A stretch of DNA of 64,000 nt from NCBI RefSeq assembly GCF_019448235.1, contig NZ_CP080409.1:2046001-2110000 (forward strand), in the 5' to 3' direction. The position numbers and the translations under genes are program-made. Under the pieces are notes generated by a model, which saw only the letters and a program-made list of their open reading frames with translations, was not told the origin of the DNA and searched no databases. The stretch is from Nocardioides panacisoli (GTDB lineage: Bacteria; Actinomycetota; Actinomycetes; Propionibacteriales; Nocardioidaceae). Numbering within the stretch: position 1 is the first letter of the stretch; each line of letters opens with the position of its first letter. This document shows, piece by piece, positions 8,483 to 16,482 of the stretch.

Positions 8483-10149
8483 TGACCGGCGGACCCCTGA
8501 TCGTGCAATCGGACAAGTCCCTGCTGCTCGAGGTCGACCACGAGCAGGCAGGTGAGTGTCGTCGCGCCATCGCGCCGTTCGCCGAGCTGGAGCGCTCCCC
8601 CGAGCACATCCACACCTACCGGCTGACGCCGCTCGGGCTCTGGAACGCGCGGGCCGCGGGGCACGACGCCGAGCAGGTCGTCGACACCCTGCTGACCTAC
8701 AGCCGCTACCCGGTGCCGAACGCACTGCTGGTCGACGTCGCGGACACGATGGCGCGCTACGGGCGACTGCGGCTGGAGAAGCACCCCACCCACGGCCTGG
8801 TGCTCGCCAGCACCGATCGACCGGTGCTCGAGGAGGTCCTGCGCGCCAAGAAGATCGCCGGGATGCTCGGTGCCCGCATCGACGACGACACCGTGGCGGT
8901 GCACCCCAGCGAGCGGGGCAACCTCAAGCAGGCACTGCTCAAGCTCGGCTGGCCGGCCGAGGACTACGCCGGGTACGTCGACGGGGAGGCCCACCCCATC
9001 GACCTGGACCAGGCCGACTGGTCGCTGCGCGACTACCAGGCCGAGGCGGCCGAGTCCTTCTGGCACGGCGGCTCCGGCGTGGTGGTGCTGCCGTGCGGCG
9101 CGGGCAAGACCCTGGTCGGTGCGGCCGCGATGGCCCACGCCCGGGCGACGACGCTGATCCTGGTGACCAACACCGTGAGCGCCCGGCAGTGGAAGGACGA
9201 GCTGGTGCGGCGTACGTCGCTCACCGAGGACGAGATCGGCGAGTACTCCGGCGCGGTGAAGCAGATCCGCCCGGTCACGATCGCCACCTACCAGGTCATC
9301 ACGACCAAGCGGAAGGGCGTCTACCCGCACCTGGAGCTCTTCGACGCCCGCGACTGGGGCCTCATCGTCTACGACGAGGTGCACCTGCTGCCGGCGCCGA
9401 TCTTCCGCATGACCGCGGACCTGCAGGCCCGGCGCCGCATCGGGCTCACCGCCACTCTGGTGCGCGAGGACGGCCGCGAGGGCGACGTGTTCTCCCTCAT
9501 CGGCCCCAAGCGCTACGACGCACCGTGGAAGGACATCGAGGCGCAGGGCTGGATCGCGCCGGCCGACTGCGTCGAGGTGCGGGTGACGCTGCCGGAGTCC
9601 TCCCGGATCACCTACGCCACCGCCGAGCCCGAGGAGCGCTACCGGCTCGCGGCCTGCACGCGGGAGAAGGTCGACGTCGTACGCCGGCTGGTGGCGCACC
9701 ACGCCGACCAGCCGACGCTGGTGATCGGGCAGTACCTGGACCAGCTCACCGAGCTGGGCGAGGAGTTCGACGCGCCGGTCATCACCGGCGACACCACGGT
9801 CCGGGAGCGTCAGCGGCTCTTCGACGCCTTCCGCTCCGGGGAGCTCGGCCTGCTCGTGGTGAGCAAGGTGGCCAACTTCTCCATCGACCTGCCCAGTGCC
9901 GAGGTCGCGATCCAGATCTCGGGCTCGTTCGGCTCCCGCCAGGAGGAGGCGCAGCGGCTGGGGCGCCTGTTGCGGCCGGGCGAGCCGCGCCCGGGCGAGG
10001 ACCGCAAGGTCGCGCACTTCTACACCGTGGTCGCCCGCGACACCGTCGATGCCGACTTCGCCCAGCACCGACAGCGGTTCCTGGCGGAGCAGGGGTATGC
10101 CTACCAGATCACTGACGCCGAGGCGCTGGAGCGAGGTACGAGCGGGTAA
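8482..10149 (+). CDS. DNA repair helicase XPB (bacterial XPB/RAD25 type)
   Basis: A 555-residue superfamily 2 ATP-dependent 3'-5' DNA helicase homologous to archaeal and eukaryotic XPB. Residues 1-180 contain the damage-recognition-like region. RecA domain 1 has Walker A GAGKT with Lys209 and the DEVH box at 298-301. The XPB-specific RED motif is seen in TATLVREDGREGD, followed by a thumb-like segment. RecA domain 2 ends with QRLGRLLRPG (motif VI). In actinobacteria this enzyme is thought to act in DNA repair or recombination; nuclease partner Bax1 is not seen nearby. GTG start at 8482 without Shine-Dalgarno, directly behind the TAGGCT box. Confidence 0.95.
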   Translation: MTGGPLIVQSDKSLLLEVDHEQAGECRRAIAPFAELERSPEHIHTYRLTPLGLWNARAAGHDAEQVVDTLLTYSRYPVPNALLVDVADTMARYGRLRLEKHPTHGLVLASTDRPVLEEVLRAKKIAGMLGARIDDDTVAVHPSERGNLKQALLKLGWPAEDYAGYVDGEAHPIDLDQADWSLRDYQAEAAESFWHGGSGVVVLPCGAGKTLVGAAAMAHARATTLILVTNTVSARQWKDELVRRTSLTEDEIGEYSGAVKQIRPVTIATYQVITTKRKGVYPHLELFDARDWGLIVYDEVHLLPAPIFRMTADLQARRRIGLTATLVREDGREGDVFSLIGPKRYDAPWKDIEAQGWIAPADCVEVRVTLPESSRITYATAEPEERYRLAACTREKVDVVRRLVAHHADQPTLVIGQYLDQLTELGEEFDAPVITGDTTVRERQRLFDAFRSGELGLLVVSKVANFSIDLPSAEVAIQISGSFGSRQEEAQRLGRLLRPGEPRPGEDRKVAHFYTVVARDTVDADFAQHRQRFLAEQGYAYQITDAEALERGTSG

Positions 10150-10164
10150 CGCCGAGGCGTCCGG

Positions 10165-10752
10165 TCAGCCCGTCGCGGCGGGACAGTGGCTGTCGGCTGT
10201 GCCGCGGTAGAGCGTGGCGGTGGGGAGCGCGATGTCACGGTCGCGGCCCCAGGCACGCACGGTGGCGAAGCTGCCCGCCCACAGCACGCTCCCGCGAGCG
10301 GTGCACCCGGCGGGCCGGAAGACGACCCGGATCCGCAGTGAGGTGCTGTCACCGGCCGGCAGTGCGACCTCCCCGGTCCAGCGGGCCTCGACGTCGCCGG
10401 TCTGCTCGGGGTCGCCGCCGTTGATGGCGTCGACGCGGAAGGCGGCGCCGCCCTCGGGACCGGAGATGGCCTGGTGGAACCCGGTGAGCGTCAGGTCGGT
10501 GTCGCCGGTGTTGTGCAGGCGGTAGGCGAGGCGGCACTCCATGCCGGCCTCGAGCGGGATCGCGGGCAACCGGGAACCGGCCCAGCTGGCCGTGCCGACC
10601 TCCGTGCCGCCGCACCGCGGCACGCTGGCGTCCACGCGGACGGCATCGGTGGCCTCGGTGGCGATGCCGCGCCACCCGAGCAGGCCGGTGACGAAGAGCA
10701 GGATGCCCACGAGGGCGACACCGGCGGCCCGTGAACGCATGGCGCCGATCAT
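10165..10752 (-). CDS. Hypothetical exported or membrane-anchored protein
   Basis: A 195-residue protein of unknown function. Residues 5-30 form one hydrophobic segment (AAGVALVGILLFVTGLLGW), a signal anchor or uncleaved signal. The rest is extracytoplasmic and beta-rich with four cysteines (PRCGG, MECRL, AGCTA, SHCPA) that may pair as disulfides. The stretch LAYRLHNTGDTDLTLTGFH ... LRIRVVFRPAGC resembles an Ig-like or DUF4352-like sandwich. The start at 10752 (MIGAM) or the internal ATG at 10740 are both possible; neither has a clear ribosome site. Convergent with the XPB gene, 15 bp apart. Confidence 0.65.
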   Translation of the reverse strand: MIGAMRSRAAGVALVGILLFVTGLLGWRGIATEATDAVRVDASVPRCGGTEVGTASWAGSRLPAIPLEAGMECRLAYRLHNTGDTDLTLTGFHQAISGPEGGAAFRVDAINGGDPEQTGDVEARWTGEVALPAGDSTSLRIRVVFRPAGCTARGSVLWAGSFATVRAWGRDRDIALPTATLYRGTADSHCPAATG

Positions 10753-10792
10753 TCCAGAGCGGGCTCCGCCCGGTGGTCGTTTCGCGCGATCC

Positions 10793-11089
10793 TCAGTCGC
10801 CGGAGCTGGTGAACTGCTGGTGGTTGCGGATGACCTCGGCGATGATCACGTTGAGGATCTGCTCGGCGAAGTGCGGGTCGAGTCCGGACGTCTCGGCCAT
10901 GGAGCGCAGGCGCTCGATCTGCACGGCCTCGCGGTCGGGGTCGGCCGGTGGCATGCCCGCCCGCGCCTTCAGGCGACCGACCTGCTCGGTGCACTTGAAC
11001 CGTTCGGCGAGCAGGTGCACCAGGGCGGCGTCGAGGTTGTCGATGCTGGCGCGCAGCGCGAGCAGCTCGGCACGGGCGTCGTCAGTCAC
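10793..11089 (-). CDS. Chorismate mutase, AroQ type
   Basis: All-helical chorismate mutase that converts chorismate to prephenate for phenylalanine and tyrosine synthesis. The 98 residues show the AroQ pattern: LRASIDNLDAALVHLLAERF (first helix, catalytic Arg), then TEQVGRLKARAGMPPADPDREAVQIERLR (conserved Lys and Asp/Arg) and a final helix FAEQILNVIIAEVIRNHQQF. I chose the GTG at 11089 because GGGGAGG ends 9 nt before it; the ATG at 11098, which would add three residues, lies directly against that ribosome site. Single-domain enzyme without a fused prephenate dehydratase. Confidence 0.9.
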   Translation of the reverse strand: MTDDARAELLALRASIDNLDAALVHLLAERFKCTEQVGRLKARAGMPPADPDREAVQIERLRSMAETSGLDPHFAEQILNVIIAEVIRNHQQFTSSGD

Positions 11090-11167
11090 GGGTCCCATCC
11101 TCCCCGATGCCGCTGCGTCGGGGCGACCCCCTCCCGGCCCGCGGACGCGATGGGTTTCAATGGTCCG

Positions 11168-11782
11168 ATGGCTGACCAACCTCCGCCGCCCTGGCCCCTC
11201 TCCGACGGAGAGGGGCTGCACGAGGAACTGCTCGCCGCGTGGCGCGACGAGCACCGCGGCTACCACGACCTCGCCCACCTGACCGCCGTGCTCGCCCGGC
11301 TCGACGAGCTGGCCGCCGCCGGGACGGCGTACGACGACCTGCCGGTGCGGCTCGCGGCGTGGTTCCACGACGCGGTGTACGACGGGGAGCGGGATGCCGA
11401 GGAGCGGTCGGCCGCCTGGGCCGAGGAGGCGCTGCCGGGGCTGGTGGACGAGGCCACGGTCGCGGAGGTGGCCCGCCTGGTGCGAGTGACCGAGGAGCAC
11501 CGGCCGGCCGAGGACGACGCCAACGGCTGCGCGCTCTCCGACGCGGACCTGGCGATCCTGGCGGCCCCGCGCGAGCAGTACGACGCCTACGTGGCGGCGG
11601 TCCGGACCGAGTACGCCGACCTGCCCGACGAGGTGTTCAACCGTGGCCGGGCGGACGTGCTGCGCTCGCTGGCCGAGAAGCCGCGGCTCTTCCACACCGC
11701 GCACGCGACGGCCCGCTGGGAGGCCCCGGCGCGGGAGAACCTGGAGCGCGAGCTGTCAGGTCGCACCGCGGCGACGGCGTAG
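11168..11782 (+). CDS. HD-domain metal-dependent phosphohydrolase-like protein
   Basis: A 204-residue member of the predicted HD-superfamily phosphohydrolases. Metal ligands are recognisable: YHDLAHL (His), WFHDAVYD (His-Asp pair) and a downstream Asp in ALSDADLAILAA. The substrate is unknown for this family of short HD proteins. The ATG at 11168 begins MADQPPPPWPLSDGEG; an upstream in-frame ATG at 11150 would add MGFNGP. Its 3' end overlaps the convergent DUF4031 gene by 27 bp. Confidence 0.78.
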   Translation: MADQPPPPWPLSDGEGLHEELLAAWRDEHRGYHDLAHLTAVLARLDELAAAGTAYDDLPVRLAAWFHDAVYDGERDAEERSAAWAEEALPGLVDEATVAEVARLVRVTEEHRPAEDDANGCALSDADLAILAAPREQYDAYVAAVRTEYADLPDEVFNRGRADVLRSLAEKPRLFHTAHATARWEAPARENLERELSGRTAATA

Positions 11783-12016
11783 TCCGGCCTCCCGGAGCCG
11801 CGCGACGAGCTCGCGGGAGCTGACCGGCTCGGCGCCGGCGGCGACCACGGCGTCGTACCACTCGGCGGGGATGTCGTAGTGGTCCCGGTCGAACCCGCGC
11901 GCGGGGATGGCGAGCCGCTCGGCGAAGAGGTGCAGCTCCTCGTAGTCGCTGTCACTGGCCAGGTGCGACCACAGGCGCCCGTATCCCTCGGTGTGCGGCG
12001 GGTCGATGAGGATCAC
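11756..12016 (-). CDS. DUF4031 domain protein
   Basis: An 86-residue protein beginning VILIDPPHTEGYGRLWSHLASDSDYEELHLFA and continuing FDRDHYDIPAEWYDAVVAAGAEPVSSRELVARLR, which I recognise as the small DUF4031 family. Function unknown. The GTG start at 12016 overlaps the stop of the preceding gene as GTGA, indicating translational coupling, so it is the third gene of a reverse-strand operon. The short domain is widespread in actinobacteria as an isolated protein. Confidence 0.78.
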   Translation of the reverse strand: MILIDPPHTEGYGRLWSHLASDSDYEELHLFAERLAIPARGFDRDHYDIPAEWYDAVVAAGAEPVSSRELVARLREAGLRRRRGAT

Positions 12017-12828
12017 GGCCCCGAGCCTAGGGCGTGGGCACGCGCGGCATCGGAGAACAGGTCCGCGAACTCCAGCAGGTCCTCCAGGCGCGCCCGCTGC
12101 TCGGCCACCCAGCCGCGGACGTCGCCCTGCACCGAGAGCAGGAAGTCCACGATCTCCAGCACGCGTTGCACGTCGTCGATGATGTCGGTCACCGCGTCGA
12201 AGCCGTGCAGCAGGAAGTCGGTGGCGAAGGCCGCCGCCCCGATGGGTCCGCAGACGCGCGCGAGCAGCTTGGTGAGCAGCCACCGGCCGCGCTCGCAGAG
12301 CTCCATCACGAGCTCCTCGACCTCGATCGCGAGCCGTTCGCTGTACTCGGCGATCTCGGTGAAGACGACGTCGCCGTGCGCGATCAGCTCCCCGGCGCCG
12401 CGTGCGATCGCGGCGTGGGCGTTGAGCCGCAGGAGGTACGCCGTCGCGGCCGCACCGCCCCAGCGCGGGTCGACGGCGAGCGAGAGCCGGGCGACGTTCC
12501 CGGCGTAGGTCGCGAGGCAGTCGCGCATCTGGCGGACCGCAGCGGCGTTCTGCCGGATCGTGAGGTAGTCGCCGGTGAGCGGCATGACCAGCAGCTCCTC
12601 GAGACTGCCCTCGGGCAGGCGCCGCAGCCCGGCGCCGACGTGGTTGAGCGCGTCGATGCCGAGGTTGATGCCGTCACGCAACGTGGAGAGGCCCGCATCG
12701 AGTGCCACGAACTCTGCGTCGTGGCGCAGCACGGCATCACCGCGGGCGGGCGTGGCCAGGGTGAGTGGCTCCGCGTCCAGCAGGCCGCCGCGACCGGTGG
12801 CGGTGGCCAGGAGGTGCGGCTCGGCCAC
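12013..12828 (-). CDS. WXG-like helical protein, function unknown
   Basis: A 271-residue, almost wholly helical protein. Residues about 75-180 resemble a type VII secretion (ESX/WXG100-superfamily) helical hairpin: two long amphipathic helices are joined at DPRWGGAAATAY, where WGG sits at the usual W-x-G turn. A hydrophobic stretch follows (LLTKLLARVCGPIGAAAFATDFLLHGF), then another helical region. The GTG at 12828 lies 1 nt after the upstream stop, so the gene is coupled to the 123-residue gene before it. No toxin domain was recognised. This could be an ESX-associated substrate or a cytoplasmic helical protein; no EccC or EccD gene lies in the window. Confidence 0.6.
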   Translation of the reverse strand: MAEPHLLATATGRGGLLDAEPLTLATPARGDAVLRHDAEFVALDAGLSTLRDGINLGIDALNHVGAGLRRLPEGSLEELLVMPLTGDYLTIRQNAAAVRQMRDCLATYAGNVARLSLAVDPRWGGAAATAYLLRLNAHAAIARGAGELIAHGDVVFTEIAEYSERLAIEVEELVMELCERGRWLLTKLLARVCGPIGAAAFATDFLLHGFDAVTDIIDDVQRVLEIVDFLLSVQGDVRGWVAEQRARLEDLLEFADLFSDAARAHALGSGP

Positions 12829-12829
12829 C

Positions 12830-13201
12830 TCAGGCCACCACGGGGAGCGCGTCGGCCACCCGCTGGTCCAGTGCCTGCATCTCACCGGTGACCGCGGTGA
12901 CCGCGGCGGCGAGGTCGTCCCACTCCCGGTGGACGAGCCCCTCGGCGGCCCCGATCGCCTCCTCCAGCCAGTCGAGGAACTCCCCCAGCGGCTGGAGCAG
13001 GCAGACCGGGCTGGGCGCGAAGCCGTCCTTGTTGCACGCCCAGGTGCGGGCGTGGTCGCCCAGGCGGCGGAACTGCTCGTCGAGCGCGGCCATGTCCTCG
13101 CGCAGGCCGGCGAGGTCGGTCCAGGACGTCACGTCGATGACGCCGTCGGTGACGACCCCGGCGGCGGCGTCGGCGAGCGCAGTGGTGGCGGTGTCGGGCA
13201 T
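12830..13201 (-). CDS. Small helical protein, first gene of WXG-like operon
   Basis: A 123-residue protein, mostly helical, with no recognised family. It contains two cysteines (WACNKDGF and SPVCLLQ) and a tryptophan-rich second half (FLDWLEEAIGAAEGLVHREWDDLAAAVTAVTGEMQALDQRV). Length and helix layout resemble WXG100-family partners (about 100 residues) but no clear WXG turn is present. The ATG at 13201 has a strong GAGGAGG ribosome site 5 nt upstream. It leads an operon with the 271-residue WXG-like protein and the DUF4031 gene. Function unknown. Confidence 0.62.
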   Translation of the reverse strand: MPDTATTALADAAAGVVTDGVIDVTSWTDLAGLREDMAALDEQFRRLGDHARTWACNKDGFAPSPVCLLQPLGEFLDWLEEAIGAAEGLVHREWDDLAAAVTAVTGEMQALDQRVADALPVVA

Positions 13202-13320
13202 CGGTGCCTCCTCAGTGGAGCGGACGGGAGGCTCACCGTGCCCCGTGCGACGGCCGCCGGCAACCGACCGGACGCGTGCCTGTGGACAGCCGCCGTACGC
13301 CGACCCCGCGGCGCGTCGTA

Positions 13321-13334
13321 CGAACACCTGTTCG
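13321..13334. promoter_or_regulatory. LexA-type SOS box upstream of alkB
   Basis: CGAACACCTGTTCG is a perfect CGAAC-N4-GTTCG palindrome, matching the LexA site known from actinobacteria and Bacillus (GAAC-N4-GTTC core). It lies 22 bp before the GTG of the alkB gene and just upstream of a TAGGCT hexamer at 13344-13349, so LexA binding would occlude the core promoter. Confidence 0.75.
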
Positions 13335-13355
13335 AAGGGGTCCTAGGCTGACGGG

Positions 13356-13970
13356 GTGGACTTCCAGAGCACGCTCTTCGCCGACACCGACTGCCGCGAC
13401 CTGTCCTTCGCCGAGGTGGAGCACCGCGACCTCGGGGACGGCGCCTGGCTGGAGGTCGTGCGCGACTGGCTGCCGGAGGCGGACGAGGTCTTCGCGACCC
13501 TGGAGCGGGACGTGCCGTGGCGCACGGAGCGTCGGCAGATGTATGACCGGGTGGTCGACGTCCCGCGGCTCACCTACACCTACATGATCGGCGAGCCGCT
13601 CCCCCACGCCGGCCTGGAGGACGCGCGCGAGGCGCTCTCGGACCACTACGAGTCCCGCCTGGGCGAGCGGTTCCGCACCGCAGGGTGCTGCTACTACCGC
13701 GACGGTCGCGACAGCGTCGCCTGGCACGGCGACACCATCGGGCGGGGCGCCACGCACAACACGATGGTCGCGATCGTCTCCATCGGCGACCCGCGCCGCC
13801 TGGCCCTGCGGCCACGTGGCGGCGGGGACGCCCTCTCGGTCGAGATGGGCCACGGGGACCTGGTGGTGATGGGGGGCAGCTGCCAACGCACCTGGGAGCA
13901 CGCCGTCCCGAAGGTCGCCGGCGCCGGGCCGCGGATCTCGGTGCAGTTCCGCCCGTTCAACGTGTTCTGA
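13356..13970 (+). CDS. alkB: AlkB-family 2-oxoglutarate/Fe(II) dioxygenase
   Basis: Oxidative demethylase that repairs 1-methyladenine and 3-methylcytosine in DNA or RNA. The 204 residues hold the iron and 2-oxoglutarate ligands: HxD in WHGDTIG, the distal His in RTWEHAVPK, and Arg residues in RISVQFRPF. GTG start at 13356, with TAGGCT ending 6 nt upstream and no Shine-Dalgarno, so a leaderless mRNA is likely. The SOS box at 13321 suggests induction by DNA damage through LexA instead of an Ada-type response. Length (about 200-215 residues) is typical of the family. Confidence 0.9.
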   Translation: MDFQSTLFADTDCRDLSFAEVEHRDLGDGAWLEVVRDWLPEADEVFATLERDVPWRTERRQMYDRVVDVPRLTYTYMIGEPLPHAGLEDAREALSDHYESRLGERFRTAGCCYYRDGRDSVAWHGDTIGRGATHNTMVAIVSIGDPRRLALRPRGGGDALSVEMGHGDLVVMGGSCQRTWEHAVPKVAGAGPRISVQFRPFNVF

Positions 13971-13994
13971 CCCCGCACCGTGGGCCCACGCGGG

Positions 13995-14804
13995 TCAGTC
14001 GGTGCCGTGGGCGGCGACGAAGTCCAGGATCGGCCGCGCCAGCTCCGGGCGGCACACGATGAGGTCGGGGAGGTACACCTCGGACTGGTTGTAGCGCAGC
14101 GGCGCGCCGTCCACCCGTGAGGTGTGCAGGCCCGCCGCACGCGCCACCGCCACCGGGGCGGCGGAGTCCCACTCGTACTGCCCGCCGGCGTGGACGTAGG
14201 CGTCGGCGACGTCGCGCACCACCGACATGACCTTCACGCCGGCCGAGCCCATCGGGACCAGCTCGGCGCCCAGCTCCTCGGCGAGCGCCTCGACGAAGGC
14301 GGGCGGCCGGCTGCGGGAGACCGCGATGCGGGGCGGCTGGCCCGCGCGGTGCTCGCTCCCGTCCAGGCCTGGTACGACGGGTGGTTGGCCGGTGTTGAAC
14401 GTCTCGCCCAGCGCGGGCTGGCCGACGGCGCCGGCGACCATGTCGCCGCCCTGCCACAGTCCGACGTGGACCGCCCAGTCATCGCGTGGCGGTTCGGAGA
14501 ACTCGCGGGTGCCGTCCAGCGGGTCCACGATCCACACCCGCTCCGCATCGAGCCTGAGGTCCTTGTCGGCAGCACTCTCCAGCGCCTCCTCGGACAGCAC
14601 CGCGTCCGAGGGCCGGTGCTCGCCCAGCAGGCGCATCAGCAGCTCGTGGGCGGCGGCGTCGCCGGCGTCCTTGAGCTCCTTGCCCGCCAGGCCCTGCTCA
14701 CGGACCTCCAGCAAGCGCTGACCGGCCGCCTCGGCGAGCCAGACGGCGAGACGGTGGTCGTCGGCGACGACGTCGGGCGCGGGGGTTCCGGGATCGAAAG
14801 TCAC
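13995..14804 (-). CDS. cysQ: 3'(2'),5'-bisphosphate nucleotidase / inositol monophosphatase-family protein
   Basis: A 269-residue IMPase-superfamily phosphatase. CysQ-type enzymes remove the 3'-phosphate of PAP or PAPS during sulfate assimilation. Metal-binding motifs are visible: LSEEALE (Glu of motif 1 context), WIVDPLDGTREF (DPLDGT) and YEWDSAAPVAVARAAG (WDxxA). The GTG at 14804 was chosen because the sequence before it is not protein-like, and TAGGGT ends 7 nt before it (leaderless arrangement). The DGTREF segment favours CysQ over inositol monophosphatase, but substrate choice cannot be fixed by eye. Confidence 0.85.
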   Translation of the reverse strand: MTFDPGTPAPDVVADDHRLAVWLAEAAGQRLLEVREQGLAGKELKDAGDAAAHELLMRLLGEHRPSDAVLSEEALESAADKDLRLDAERVWIVDPLDGTREFSEPPRDDWAVHVGLWQGGDMVAGAVGQPALGETFNTGQPPVVPGLDGSEHRAGQPPRIAVSRSRPPAFVEALAEELGAELVPMGSAGVKVMSVVRDVADAYVHAGGQYEWDSAAPVAVARAAGLHTSRVDGAPLRYNQSEVYLPDLIVCRPELARPILDFVAAHGTD

Positions 14805-14868
14805 GGACCGCACCCTATCGAGCCGGTGGGGACGCTCGGCGGCGAAGTCCGCGCCGCGCACCCGCGCG

Positions 14869-15459
14869 TCAGGAGTTGAAGCGCTGCTGGGTGGTGGGGA
14901 GGCCCTCGGCGACGAGCGACTCGACGGCGTCGGCCGCACTGTCGACCTGGAAGGGGAGCTCCTTGCGTTCGACCTTGGAGTAGTCCGAGAGCACGAAGTC
15001 GGCCACGTCCTGCCGACCGGGCGGCCGCCCCACGCCGGCGCGCACGCGGTAGAAGTCGCCGGTGCCGAAGGAGGACCGCAGCGAGCGCAGCCCGTTGTGG
15101 CCGTTGTCGCCGCCGCCGAGCTTGATCCGGAGCGTGCCGAAGTCGATGTCGATCTCGTCGTGGATCGCGACCAGGTGGTCCGGGTCGACCTTGTAGAAGC
15201 CGGCCAGCTCCTTGATCGGGCCGCCGACGGTGTTCATGTAGCCACGGGACCTGGCCAGCACCACCCGGGGGCCCGGGACGCCCGGTGCGCCGAGGCGGCC
15301 CTCGACCACCTCGGCACGCCGGGACTTGTGGGCACGGAAGGAGCCGCCCATGCGCTGGGCGAGCTCGTCGACGACCATGTGGCCGATGTTGTGGCGATGA
15401 CCGGCGTACCCGGGGCCGGGGTTGCCCAGGCCCACCACGAGCCAGACCTCCTCAGTCAT
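14869..15459 (-). CDS. pth: Peptidyl-tRNA hydrolase
   Basis: Releases tRNA from prematurely dissociated peptidyl-tRNA. The 196 residues contain the Pth signatures VVGLGNPGPGYAGHRHNIGHMVVDELA (Asn and catalytic His), SRGYMNTVGGPI (Asn) and HDEIDIDFGTLRIKLGGGDNGHNGL (Asp and Asn). The ATG at 15459 has GGAGG six bases upstream. It is the last gene of the glmU-prs-rplY-pth run, separated from rplY by a hairpin. Confidence 0.97.
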   Translation of the reverse strand: MTEEVWLVVGLGNPGPGYAGHRHNIGHMVVDELAQRMGGSFRAHKSRRAEVVEGRLGAPGVPGPRVVLARSRGYMNTVGGPIKELAGFYKVDPDHLVAIHDEIDIDFGTLRIKLGGGDNGHNGLRSLRSSFGTGDFYRVRAGVGRPPGRQDVADFVLSDYSKVERKELPFQVDSAADAVESLVAEGLPTTQQRFNS

Positions 15460-15547
15460 CGCGCCCCTCCTCGGAGCCGTCGTCCGCGGCGGAGCCGTCG
15501 GCCCCGTCGCTGGTGTCAGGGCGCGGCGGTCGGGCAGGAGGAGCGAC

Positions 15548-15572
15548 ATCCCCCGCACCGCGTGCGGGGGAT
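15548..15572 (-). terminator. Hairpin between rplY and pth
   Basis: Perfect inverted repeat with 11-bp arms ATCCCCCGCAC and GTGCGGGGGAT and a 3-nt loop, in the 153-bp gap between rplY and pth. There is no T-run, as usual for actinobacterial terminators. Pth has its own ribosome site, so this may be partial termination or mRNA processing instead of an operon end. Confidence 0.6.
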
Positions 15573-15612
15573 ATCAACCGACCCAGGAACCACCGGAGCC
15601 GGCCGGCGAAGC

Positions 15613-16275
15613 TCACTCGTTGTCGCCGCCCTCGGAGTCGTCGCCGCCCTCGGAGTCGCCACCCTCGGACTCCTCGTCGGCGGCGTCCTCGGCGCCCTCC
15701 TCGCCCTCCTCGGGCTCGGGCTCCGGCTCCTCGTAGACCTCGGTGACGTGCACGATGAGGTCGTCGGGGTCGGTGTAGAGGGTCGAGCCCTCGGGCAGCA
15801 CCAGGTCGCGGGCGAAGATCTGGGCACCGATCTCGGCACCCTCGACGTCGACCTCGATGTACTCGGGGATGTGGGTCGCCTCGGCCTCGATCTCCACGGC
15901 CTGCACCTCGGCCATCGCGACGCCCTCGGCCTCGGCGACCTCGCCCACGACGTGGATCGGGACGTCGACGTGGACCTTCTGGCCACGCTTCACGGTGACG
16001 AAGTCGATGTGCTCGATGATGCGCAGGATCGGCGAGGCCTGCACCTGCTTGGTCAGCGCGAGCTGGTCCTTGCCCTCGATCTCGATCTCGAGCAGGGCGT
16101 TCGCGCCGCCGTGCTTGAGCGCCATCTGGGTGTCGTGGCCGGGCAGGGTCAGGTGGACGGGGTCGTTGCCGTGGCCGTAGACGACGGCCGGGATCTTGCC
16201 CTCGCGGCGGATGCGGCGGGCCGCGCCCTTGCCGAACTCGGTGCGGACTTCTGCCTTGATGCGCTCGGTCGCCAT
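15613..16275 (-). CDS. rplY: 50S ribosomal protein L25 (Ctc/TL5 type)
   Basis: Binds 5S rRNA in the large ribosomal subunit. Residues 1-90 form the L25 domain (RTEFGKGAARRIRREGKIPAVVYGHG) and residues 95-185 the TL5/Ctc C-terminal beta domain (VHVDVPIHVVGEVAEAEG). The 220-residue protein ends in a very acidic, low-complexity tail of Glu, Gly, Ser and Asp, typical of high-GC actinobacterial L25. The ATG at 16275 has AGGAG upstream. A 207-bp gap separates it from prs; a loose 8-9-bp inverted repeat around 16322-16361 in that gap may be a leader hairpin. Confidence 0.96.
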   Translation of the reverse strand: MATERIKAEVRTEFGKGAARRIRREGKIPAVVYGHGNDPVHLTLPGHDTQMALKHGGANALLEIEIEGKDQLALTKQVQASPILRIIEHIDFVTVKRGQKVHVDVPIHVVGEVAEAEGVAMAEVQAVEIEAEATHIPEYIEVDVEGAEIGAQIFARDLVLPEGSTLYTDPDDLIVHVTEVYEEPEPEPEEGEEGAEDAADEESEGGDSEGGDDSEGGDNE

Positions 16276-16482
16276 GGCGATTGCTCCTCTGGTGGTGGTC
16301 GATGGGGCCCGGGACGAGGAAACGCCGCGGCCGTGTCCGTCATCGGGCAGGCGCGCGGCGTCGTACGTCGAACGCGGGCCCAGTCGATCACGGAGTCACA
16401 GCAGTGCTCCCTCGCCGAGGCAACCCGACAACTCTACGGCGGCCCGGCCGGATCATGCCAATCGCGGCGGCGGTGCGGCAGG

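Noticed and set aside
13202..13327. Upstream extension of the small helical protein to 165 residues
   Set aside because: The ATG at 13201 has an excellent GAGGAGG ribosome site and the extension would cross the region upstream of the SOS box with non-protein-like sequence.
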